A DNA stretch of 14,529 bases from JBBQVS01 sp038211295. Its GTDB lineage: Bacteria; Chloroflexota; Ktedonobacteria; Ktedonobacterales; Ktedonobacteraceae. The stretch spans positions 1-14,529 of the forward strand of contig JBBQVS010000093.1 of assembly GCA_038211295.1 (NCBI GenBank). Reading direction: 5' to 3'. Below are positions 7,788-13,553 of this stretch, in pieces. Both the position numbers and the translations under genes were made by a program. The notes under the pieces were generated by a model. It saw nothing but the letters and a program-made list of their open reading frames with translations. It made no database searches and was not told where the DNA came from. The first letter of the stretch is position 1, and each line of letters begins with the position of its first letter.

Positions 7788-8704
7788 CAACGATGATCGC
7801 TCTTATAGGAGAGCAAACGCTAGCCAACTACCTTCCAATACAACACTATAAGCCAAGTCATGTTGTGCTGGTCTACACTAGTACAACACAAACATCTTAT
7901 GAGCGTCTAAAAGTAGTTCTTGAAAAAGATGTCATCGTATACGGATTAAAAACTGATCCTTATGATATAACTGCTATTGCAAACTCTCTTAATGCAGAAC
8001 TTACTAAATTAGCTCCACTTGTATCTCATTCCTTACTCTTTAATTTGACGGGTGGCACAAAAACAATGGCATTAGCAGCGTATCAGGTTGCGGAACGCAA
8101 CAATGCCCCTATAATTTACTTACAAAGTGAAAGAGGGCAAAATACGATTGACTACTATAGCTGGAAAGATAAACAGCTTCACCGTCAAACAGGAGAACCG
8201 TTACCATCATATCTAACTTTGCGTGATGTACTCGATTTACAACTTGGACGGGAAAAAGATGCAGAAGGGAAAGATATATGGCAAGTAAAGGGGCCAACCG
8301 TACAAGACAACAATGGACATTTGCTTGAAATAGCTATTGCAAAAGCATTGCAAGACGATGGATATGAAACCATGAGTGGAGTAAAAGACAGCAACAGCCA
8401 AGTCGATGTAGATGTTATGATGAGAAACCAGAATCAAGTAGGTATCATTGAAGCTAAGAGTGGTATGAGGAAAGAACTTAAAGGCGTTAGACAGCTAAGT
8501 ACAGCTATGCGCTATTTAAGTGGAACGTATACCAAACAGTTTTTAGTGATTGTCGGTGAAGCATCGGAGGATCAAACAGCCATCTGCAAACCTTTGAGAA
8601 TTACTATTGTATCTCTACTAAACTATCCAACGCCTGTAGATACCCTGACGCCAGAAGACACAAATATACTACTAACGGCAGTCAATAAGGTCATGAAAGC
8701 ATAA
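7784..8704 (+). CDS. can2: CARF plus PD-(D/E)XK nuclease, Can2/Card1-type (DUF1887 family), compact
   Basis: Predicted type III accessory effector: the CARF domain binds cyclic oligoadenylate made by Cas10 and activates a nuclease. The N-terminal half begins IALIGEQTLANYLPI (5-19), typical of the DUF1887/Card1 group, and has the ligand-pocket motif NLTGGTKTM at 87-95. The C-terminal half carries a PD-(D/E)XK core: Glu182 in GHLLEIA, Asp208/Asp210 in QVDVDV, and Glu223-Ala-Lys225 in IIEAKSG, followed by QLSTAMRYL. Characterised Card1/Can2 proteins cut single-stranded DNA and RNA or nick DNA when bound to cA4. At 306 residues this one is shorter than the roughly 370 residues I recall for Card1. 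It is last in the operon, coupled to cmr6 by ATGA, which supports a direct role in the same response. The exact ligand and substrate cannot be read from sequence. Its DNA is more AT-rich than most of the cmr genes. Confidence 0.88.
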   Translation: MTTMIALIGEQTLANYLPIQHYKPSHVVLVYTSTTQTSYERLKVVLEKDVIVYGLKTDPYDITAIANSLNAELTKLAPLVSHSLLFNLTGGTKTMALAAYQVAERNNAPIIYLQSERGQNTIDYYSWKDKQLHRQTGEPLPSYLTLRDVLDLQLGREKDAEGKDIWQVKGPTVQDNNGHLLEIAIAKALQDDGYETMSGVKDSNSQVDVDVMMRNQNQVGIIEAKSGMRKELKGVRQLSTAMRYLSGTYTKQFLVIVGEASEDQTAICKPLRITIVSLLNYPTPVDTLTPEDTNILLTAVNKVMKA

Positions 8705-8717
8705 CCTACTGTACTAC

Positions 8718-8745
8718 CGTAATACAAGTTGAACAACCTATTACG
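8718..8745. terminator. Hairpin after the cmr operon, possible bidirectional terminator
   Basis: Perfect 7-bp arms CGTAATA (8718-8724) and TATTACG (8739-8745) enclose an inner 4-bp stem GTTG/CAAC (8728-8731, 8734-8737). It lies 13 nt after the nuclease stop and 5 nt before the end of a convergent LysR remnant, which is where a shared terminator would sit. No T-run follows on either strand, so intrinsic termination is uncertain. Confidence 0.45.
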
Positions 8746-8750
8746 CCAGT

Positions 8751-9014
8751 TCAGACATCACTGATTGCTCCATCCTGTGTTAGAACGTTCATAAATTGCC
8801 TTGCGGGTCTGGAAATCGAACCCAAACGTCGATAGGCCAGGGCAAAGATAAACTGTTCAGGCACATTGGCGAGCGGAGCAACAGCAAAGTCGTCCCTATC
8901 CTGATTGAATCCGAGATGCTGGCACGATCAAGCTAATGCCACTGTCCAGTTTCACCAGTTCTTTTAAGCCCTTCCAGAGAGTCAATCTCCATAATTGGCG
9001 GCACAACTATTCCT
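8751..9014 (-). pseudogene. LysR-family regulator, C-terminal remnant with frameshifts
   Basis: Read on the minus strand in three successive frames, this region gives a recognisable end of a LysR substrate-binding domain. From about 8980 one frame reads IMEIDSLEGLK. A second continues KELVKLDSGISLIVPASRIQSG, like the LysR pattern 'lV.aGlGisllP'. A third covers FAVAPLANVPEQFIFALAYR and SISRPARQFMNVLTQDG, ending in TGA at 8751-8753. At least two frameshifts separate these pieces and the N-terminal DNA-binding domain is absent. Upstream, the sequence stops at the right end of the tnpB-bearing element near 9015-9021, so insertion probably truncated the gene before or during decay. The pattern is what I see; the family call is from recalled LysR consensus and no search was possible. 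Confidence 0.7.
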
Positions 9015-9020
9015 CTTTAC

Positions 9021-9073
9021 TTGACCTACTCCCCATAGCTCGAAGCAAGGGGAATCTCAGTATCACCACTGAG
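9021..9073 (-). repeat. Right end of IS200/IS605-type element with hairpins
   Basis: On the minus strand the end of the tnpB remnant is followed by an imperfect hairpin with arms CCCC/GGGG (9049-9052 and 9031-9034) and inner GCT/AGC, then AGTAGGTCAA. A hairpin followed within a few bases by TCAA or similar is the usual right end of IS200/IS605-group elements. A second perfect 6-bp stem, CTCAGT/ACTGAG (9056-9061, 9068-9073), overlaps the tnpB stop. In active relatives this segment is also the scaffold part of the guide RNA (omega or reRNA). Confidence 0.65.
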
Positions 9074-9351
9074 TCTTCTTGTTTCGACGAGGCTTGCCTG
9101 GTTGAGTTTTCACCCTTCCAAGTCTTACGGCCTCTCCGCAAGCAGACACCGCAAGTCCTGCGGCCAAAATGTCTTTTTGCGGCGTTGCTATCACGGTCAT
9201 GGACTCTCCCGCATTCGGGACACGTCCACACGCGCACATCAAGCGAGAAGGAGTCGAGAACATGCCCACAGTCAAAGCACCACTTGGAACCAGGGTAGAA
9301 CTTGTCAAGATTGACAAAAGTACGCACGTACAATGCCGATTTGTAGTTCAA
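9063..9351 (-). pseudogene. tnpB: TnpB (IS200/IS605 OrfB) C-terminal remnant, truncated and frameshifted
   Basis: Only the C-terminal end of an RNA-guided TnpB nuclease is present. On the minus strand one frame gives FYPGSKWCFDCG, then VWTCPECGRVHDRDSNAAK: the four-cysteine zinc finger and the last RuvC aspartate block. The reading then has to move to the neighbouring frame to continue DILAAGLAVSACGEAVRLG and end ...RNKKTQW at 9063-9065. The shift falls at a run of five A on the minus strand (T5 at 9174-9178), where removing one A restores NAAKDILAAG. About three quarters of the protein is missing, including the first RuvC motifs, so it cannot be active. The 5' limit is uncertain, about 9318-9351. 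It lies between the LysR remnant and the ABC exporter. Confidence 0.88.
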
Positions 9352-9434
9352 CTGTGGTATTATACAGATAAAGATGCCCCGTTACTCTTTTTCGCAGTTT
9401 TGAGGTACATCTCTGAAGATAGGGGGAGAGATTG

Positions 9435-10805
9435 ATGCAGGAAACTATCACACAGTCATTTACTTATACGAAGCAACGTCAAGACTGTTATAGATTTGTT
9501 AGCATATTTTCATCAATACTCTTGTTCGAGGCTTGCATCTGGATCGTACTTATTCTCCTTTTAGTCCCCAATCTCCTTGTGAAATTGGGGATACTTGCCG
9601 CTATCATTCTGCTCAATCTCTTCACGATCTTTGGCTTTATGCTCATGCCTCTGTGGACAAAGCATACTGTAACCCCATCAAAAGTAATCCTGCGGTATGG
9701 ATATACTGTCCTGGAGATTCCTCGTCAGAATGTGCTCAAGGCTCAGGTTCTCAAAGAACATCTACTGCGACCATATCTGGTGCGTATGGAATATGAAGTG
9801 ATGAAGCAGCGTCTGGTGGCGACATTTTCTGCTCACGGTCTGGTACTTCTACAGTTAGACGGTCTCCATCCTTTTCAGGTCAATCGACGACAAGTGCAAG
9901 CGAGACAGATATTGCTCAACCTGGATCAACCAGAACAGTTTCTTGCCGCCCTCAACTCCGACCTCAGATCACAAAATTCGTCCAATGCACTCTCCGTTCC
10001 ACCTGTACAGTCGGTTGCGCGAGAGCGTGAGCAATCGCATCAGGTACAAGTACCACTGACATCACTGGCAGTCCAGACGAAAAATCTGTCGCGCAGCTAC
10101 GGTGATTTTGTAGCGGTTTCAGGAGTGAATTTATCGATTCATCATGGCGAGGTGTATGGCTTTCTTGGCGCGAATGGGGCTGGCAAGACGACAACCATCA
10201 AAATGCTAGTAGGTCTCGTCACTCCAACGAGCGGAACGGTGCTGTTGAACGGGCATAATCTTCTCAGTGAGGAGAAGGCAGCTAAAGTGAGTCTGGGGTA
10301 TGTATCCGATCAGGCTATGCTCTATGAACGCCTGACTGGTCATGAGTTTCTCGCTTTCTTAGCGCACCTCCACAATATTCCTAGTCAATTAGCTCAAGAG
10401 CGGATTGACCATTATCTTGAACTCTTAGATTTGAAAGCGCAGTCGAACAGGCTTTGTGGCTCCTATTCCTTCGGAATGAAACGGAAGCTTGCCCTGGCAG
10501 GTGCCTTGTTACACGCCCCTTCTGTCGTTATTCTTGACGAACCATTAAATGGGTTAGATCCACGTAGCGCACGTAGAGTAAAGAATCTCTTCCTGAAATT
10601 AGCTGCCGATGGGGGCGCGGTCCTGCTCTCTACTCACGATCTCGCAACCGCCGAGGAGGTATGTCATCGGGTAGGTATCATTCATCATGGGCATCTTGTA
10701 GCGGAGGGACATGTCGCAGATTTGCGCCACCATGTTGATGCTCATAATCTGGAAGAAGTATTTTTACAACTGACGCAAGAATCTGAGGCTGAGAGAACTT
10801 CATGA
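9435..10805 (+). CDS. ABC exporter ATPase with fused N-terminal membrane/PH-like domain
   Basis: Predicted nucleotide-binding subunit of a two-gene exporter working with the permease encoded next. The C-terminal half (from about residue 215) is a complete ABC ATPase: Walker A GANGAGKTT (245-253), Q-loop near YVSDQ, signature YSFGMKR (344-350, a variant of LSGGQ), Walker B VVILDEP (364-370), and switch histidine in STHD (His401). The N-terminal part is unusual: two hydrophobic helices at about 22-45 and 49-72, then a beta-rich segment (KHTVTPSKVILRYGYTVLEI, about residues 75-94) that resembles a bacterial PH-like domain. A typical ABC-2 ATPase has about 230-310 residues; this one has 456. The ATG at 9435 is preferred over the TTG at 9432 because AGGGGGAG lies at 9421-9428. 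It overlaps the permease by ATGA. The substrate is unknown. Confidence 0.88.
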   Translation: MQETITQSFTYTKQRQDCYRFVSIFSSILLFEACIWIVLILLLVPNLLVKLGILAAIILLNLFTIFGFMLMPLWTKHTVTPSKVILRYGYTVLEIPRQNVLKAQVLKEHLLRPYLVRMEYEVMKQRLVATFSAHGLVLLQLDGLHPFQVNRRQVQARQILLNLDQPEQFLAALNSDLRSQNSSNALSVPPVQSVAREREQSHQVQVPLTSLAVQTKNLSRSYGDFVAVSGVNLSIHHGEVYGFLGANGAGKTTTIKMLVGLVTPTSGTVLLNGHNLLSEEKAAKVSLGYVSDQAMLYERLTGHEFLAFLAHLHNIPSQLAQERIDHYLELLDLKAQSNRLCGSYSFGMKRKLALAGALLHAPSVVILDEPLNGLDPRSARRVKNLFLKLAADGGAVLLSTHDLATAEEVCHRVGIIHHGHLVAEGHVADLRHHVDAHNLEEVFLQLTQESEAERTS

Positions 10806-12313
10806 AAAGTACGTGGATTTTGTTTCGGGCAGAAATGAGGTCGGTACACCATGCATTCGATGAGATGACTGCACGAGTCGGCCTGATGACTATGCTGCTG
10901 GTTGGCGGGGCGATCAATGTTAGCCTCGCACTCTGGTTTGCCCCTCATCTTGCCGTCTGGGTACAAGCAGGTTCAAGCACAACCACTTGGCATCTCTGGT
11001 CTTGTGTCGGTATCCTCTGGCTGCTGCAACTCATCTTCACCATCGTTAGCACGATCACGCGTTGGTTGAATGAGAAGCAGTCCGCACTGCTCCTCCCACT
11101 TCCTCTCAGCCCTGCAACCCGTTTCCGTTCACTGTATCTGATAACATTCTTTCTAGGAGCGGGGGCGCGGATGGTGCTTTTTTTCCTGTTTCCTCTCTTG
11201 CTCCTCGCCTGGCATACACTAGAATGGTTCCTGCTCGCTGTTACGGGTGCAGGAATAGTAACTTGGCTTGGCATTATGGGAACTCTGCTCTTCCTGGGCT
11301 ACTTCTTCCCAGCTCCACGCCTGCTCGCGAGCTTCCTCGCGGTAATCCTTCTCTTGATTAGTGGCATCTGGTTCGGCTTCTGGCAAACACATCTCTCCTT
11401 CAACGCTCTTATGTCATTTGCTCCTCCATCGCCGATACTGGTCAGTTGTCTGTTCGCCCTCTTCCTGAGTATCCTCCTTGGACCTGGTGCGACCTGGTGT
11501 GGTCGCTTCTATATAGAAGCATATCAACAAATAAGTAATCAGACAAAAGGATATCAGGCACGAACTCCCCGTTGGCTGGACAAGACGCTCTGGCGCGTAC
11601 TCGGCAATCAGCCATTGGTCAGGGCAATGATCTATAAGGGAGTGCTTAATCAATCGCGTATCAAGCTCAATCTTGTGCGTGCTCTCCCGTTACTCATAAG
11701 CATCCCTGTATTCTGGTTGCTCGTCACTCACCGCGTCTTTCCACTTTCGATGCCACCAACCTTTCTTCTTGCAGCCTATAGCTCTGGAGCCGGACTCTAC
11801 ACCTTCTTTGATGCTATCCCCAGTCCGATTGGGAGCGAAGGAATGCGTCTCCAATTTTACCTGACGGCTCCTTTTAGCCCGGCTGAGATACTCCGTGCGA
11901 AATTCTCTGTATACCTTGCATATATCCTGCCTGAATGCTTGTTGCTCTGCCTCATCTGTGCTCTAGTCATAGCGATAGACTGGCGTACTACCCTCATCGC
12001 GCTTACGATGACCGCTCTGATTTCTGTGGGTATGACGGCTCTCATTGTCTGGGGAAGTATGTGTGACGAAAACCTTTATCTGTTAGTAGAAGGAGAAATT
12101 CCTCTGCTCTTTCATGAACAGATGCCTTTTACACCGCGTCGTCTAGTTCTGCTGACTCTTTGCCTCCTGCTCTGTAGCATAGGAGTCGGCCTTACGTGGT
12201 TGGTTCCATTCCCTTATGCTCTCCTTCTCTTGCTTGGCGTTGACGTTTTTATGCTGAGTGTCGCCTGGAGATTTAGCTCCTCTTATCTGTTTCACCTGTT
12301 CAAGAAGGGCTAA
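10802..12313 (+). CDS. ABC transporter permease, about 12 membrane segments
   Basis: Large integral membrane protein (503 residues), the probable membrane partner of the preceding ATPase. I count about twelve hydrophobic segments, in two groups: roughly residues 27-225 and 290-490. They are separated by a hydrophilic region (about 235-285, containing NQTKGYQARTPRWLDKTLWRVLG) that is probably cytoplasmic. A motif resembling LPLPLSPATRF before the third segment and a similar LTAPFSPAEILRAKF in the second half suggest an internal duplication, as in some bacterial ABC-2-like permeases. The start overlaps the ATPase stop as ATGA, so the pair is translationally coupled. The exported substrate cannot be told from sequence. 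Confidence 0.85.
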   Translation: MKSTWILFRAEMRSVHHAFDEMTARVGLMTMLLVGGAINVSLALWFAPHLAVWVQAGSSTTTWHLWSCVGILWLLQLIFTIVSTITRWLNEKQSALLLPLPLSPATRFRSLYLITFFLGAGARMVLFFLFPLLLLAWHTLEWFLLAVTGAGIVTWLGIMGTLLFLGYFFPAPRLLASFLAVILLLISGIWFGFWQTHLSFNALMSFAPPSPILVSCLFALFLSILLGPGATWCGRFYIEAYQQISNQTKGYQARTPRWLDKTLWRVLGNQPLVRAMIYKGVLNQSRIKLNLVRALPLLISIPVFWLLVTHRVFPLSMPPTFLLAAYSSGAGLYTFFDAIPSPIGSEGMRLQFYLTAPFSPAEILRAKFSVYLAYILPECLLLCLICALVIAIDWRTTLIALTMTALISVGMTALIVWGSMCDENLYLLVEGEIPLLFHEQMPFTPRRLVLLTLCLLLCSIGVGLTWLVPFPYALLLLLGVDVFMLSVAWRFSSSYLFHLFKKG

Positions 12314-12338
12314 TGATGGTACGAAAGGAAGAAAGCTT

Positions 12339-12600
12339 ATGTCAAGCGCACTGGATGAAACAGTAGTAGAGCGTGAGATACAACACGCAATGAAGGCAGC
12401 ACAAACTCCTGGTTTAGCACTTGCGATTGTGAGGGGACAAGAGATGCTAGCGGCCTATGAAGGCTTGTATTGTCTTACAGACGGGCAGACTGTAGCAGTG
12501 ACAATAAGCGGGAGTTCGTTATGGATCACATTACATTAGAGCCAGCAGGCATTTCTCTTGTACTCTTTGTGCAGGACTCGTTTTGTATATTCATCGTCAA
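12339..12600 (+). pseudogene. Serine hydrolase (beta-lactamase-like) remnant, internally deleted
   Basis: The ATG at 12339 has AAAGGAAG at 12324-12331 upstream and opens with LDETVVEREIQHAMKAAQTP then GLALAIVRGQEML, the usual N-terminus of class C beta-lactamase-like serine hydrolases. The frame then jumps straight to YEGLYCLTDGQTVAVTISG and SSLWITLH, which looks like the C-terminal accessory domain of the same family. The middle, with the catalytic SxxK and YxN motifs, is missing. A TAG at 12537-12539 ends the frame, but reading through it gives LLYSLCRTRFVYSS, like the expected C-terminus. So an internal deletion of several hundred codons plus a nonsense change is the simplest reading. It starts 25 nt after the ABC permease and may once have been in its operon. 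Confidence 0.65.
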
Positions 12601-12622
12601 ACCAAGCCAGTCGGCACGCCCT

Positions 12623-12988
12623 TCAGCTCACCGCTTTCTTTACAAGCTCACCGATCTTCGCTTCTTCAGCGGCAGTCAACTCCTTCAGCGCGAAGTAGAT
12701 CGGCCACATGGCACCTTCGTCGAGGTTCGCCCCGTCGTTGAAGCCAAGCGTCATGTACTTTTCTTTGAATTTCTGCCGATCGCGGAAGAAGCATACGACC
12801 TTGCCATCCTTAGCGTATGCAGGCATCCCGTACCAGGTTTTCGGCGAGAGAACTGGCGCACTAGCTTTTATGATAGCATGGAGCCGCTCGCCCATGGCAC
12901 GGTCTGGTTCTGACATCATAGCGATTGCCTCGAGCACCGCGGCCTCGCCGTCCGCCTTCTTCGTTGCCTTCTTTTCGCTTACTGGCAT
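12623..12988 (-). CDS. DUF1801 (YdhG-like) family protein
   Basis: A 121-residue soluble protein. After a lysine- and alanine-rich N-terminus it shows the DUF1801 pattern: a helix (AVLEAIAMMSEPDRAMGERLHAII), then TWYGMPAYAKDGKVVCFFRD (about 51-70), then KEKYMTLGFNDGANLD and a C-terminal helix containing ALKELTAAEEAKIGELVKKA. The biochemical role of this family is not firmly established. The ATG is preceded by AAAGGAA at a 6-nt distance on the minus strand. It diverges from the MarR-family gene across an 88-nt region holding two palindromes, so it is a likely target of that regulator. GC content looks higher than in the MarR gene. Confidence 0.85.
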   Translation of the reverse strand: MPVSEKKATKKADGEAAVLEAIAMMSEPDRAMGERLHAIIKASAPVLSPKTWYGMPAYAKDGKVVCFFRDRQKFKEKYMTLGFNDGANLDEGAMWPIYFALKELTAAEEAKIGELVKKAVS

Positions 12989-13004
12989 GTGAGGTTCCTT
13001 TCAA

Positions 13005-13047
13005 TTGCAATATTACAGATATTGTCTTATAATCAAGATACTTGATT
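13005..13047 (+). promoter_or_regulatory. Promoter of the MarR gene with two palindromic operator candidates
   Basis: TTGCAA at 13005-13010 and a perfect TATAAT at 13028-13033 are spaced by 17 bp. A perfect 7-bp inverted repeat, AATCAAG-ATA-CTTGATT (13031-13047), overlaps the -10 and start region. A second perfect 6-bp inverted repeat, CAATAT-TACAG-ATATTG (13008-13024), lies between -35 and -10. Both suit dimeric MarR binding and autorepression. The minus strand has weaker promoter-like elements here (TTGATT, TAATAT) for the divergent DUF1801 gene, with 15-bp spacing. Confidence 0.7.
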
Positions 13048-13076
13048 TTGAAGCTATTGTCAAGGAGGTTGTACCT

Positions 13077-13541
13077 GTGAATTCAAAGAAGGACTCAGAA
13101 AAACAAGTTATTATAGCTGCGCGCGAGAACGGCATAAGCTCTGTTTTATTTCGCAATGCAATAGGGAGAAAGCTAGGCTTAAACATTACTGATTCTGAGT
13201 GCCTTAGTCTCTTATCTATAAAAGGTATCTCAACTCCTACAGAATTAGCCCATTATACCGGTCTAACGACTGGCTCGACCACAGCAATGCTTGATAGATT
13301 AGAAAAGGCCGAGTTTATTAGACGTATGCCCAATCCAAAGGATAGGCGCGGAGTATTGATTGAGATCAATAAGCAATATACAGAAACAGTTGGGCCATTT
13401 ATTGCAGGTCTTCAGAAAGCACAAAATGAACTCATAGCTAGTTACTCAGACAAAGAACTTGAAACTATTACTGATTTCTTAACACGCTTTACAAATAACG
13501 TGAAAGAATGTACAAAGACAGTGATATACCCCGTGCGTTGA
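13077..13541 (+). CDS. MarR-family transcriptional regulator
   Basis: Dimeric winged-helix DNA-binding regulator, 154 residues. The domain pattern is clear: TDSECLSLLSIKGISTPTELAHYT (38-61), recognition helix region LTTGSTTAMLDRLEKAEFI (63-81), and the wing with the MarR-type NPKDRRGVLIEI (86-97). A long C-terminal helix follows. I chose the GTG at 13077 because AAGGAGG at 13062-13068 lies 8 nt upstream; extending to 13005 would place the start inside the -35. Two palindromes in its promoter suggest autoregulation and control of the divergent DUF1801 gene. The last few codons (about 13521-13541) overlap the right end of an IS200/IS605-type element, so the stop codon and final residues (VIYPVR) appear to be supplied by the element. 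The ligand is unknown. Confidence 0.88.
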   Translation: MNSKKDSEKQVIIAARENGISSVLFRNAIGRKLGLNITDSECLSLLSIKGISTPTELAHYTGLTTGSTTAMLDRLEKAEFIRRMPNPKDRRGVLIEINKQYTETVGPFIAGLQKAQNELIASYSDKELETITDFLTRFTNNVKECTKTVIYPVR

Positions 13542-13550
13542 ACGCAGGGG
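13529..13550 (-). repeat. Right-end hairpin of IS200/IS605-type element; probable omega RNA scaffold end
   Basis: CCCC (13529-13532) pairs with GGGG (13547-13550) and TGCG (13534-13537) with CGCA (13543-13546), with one bulged G and a 5-nt loop. It follows the tnpB stop by 3 nt on the minus strand. In this element group such hairpins guide transposition and, in the RNA, form the scaffold next to the guide. It also contains the MarR stop codon at 13539-13541. Confidence 0.7.
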
Positions 13551-13553
13551 CTT

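Noticed and set aside
703..8704. Type III-A (Csm) system
   Set aside because: The RAMP signatures and the presence of Cmr1, Cmr3, Cmr5 and Cmr6 patterns point to III-B.
9311..9334. Consensus-like TTGACA at 9311 as promoter for the ABC exporter
   Set aside because: The nearest -10-like sequence (TACAAT at 9329) is only 12 bp away, and the TTGACA lies within the tnpB remnant.
9063..9351. Programmed frameshifting to express the tnpB remnant
   Set aside because: Most of the protein is missing at the 5' side, so the shift at a homopolymer is better explained as decay or a read error.
12470..12913. 147-codon plus-strand frame antisense to the DUF1801 gene
   Set aside because: The minus-strand frame matches DUF1801 and has an RBS; this one has neither support.
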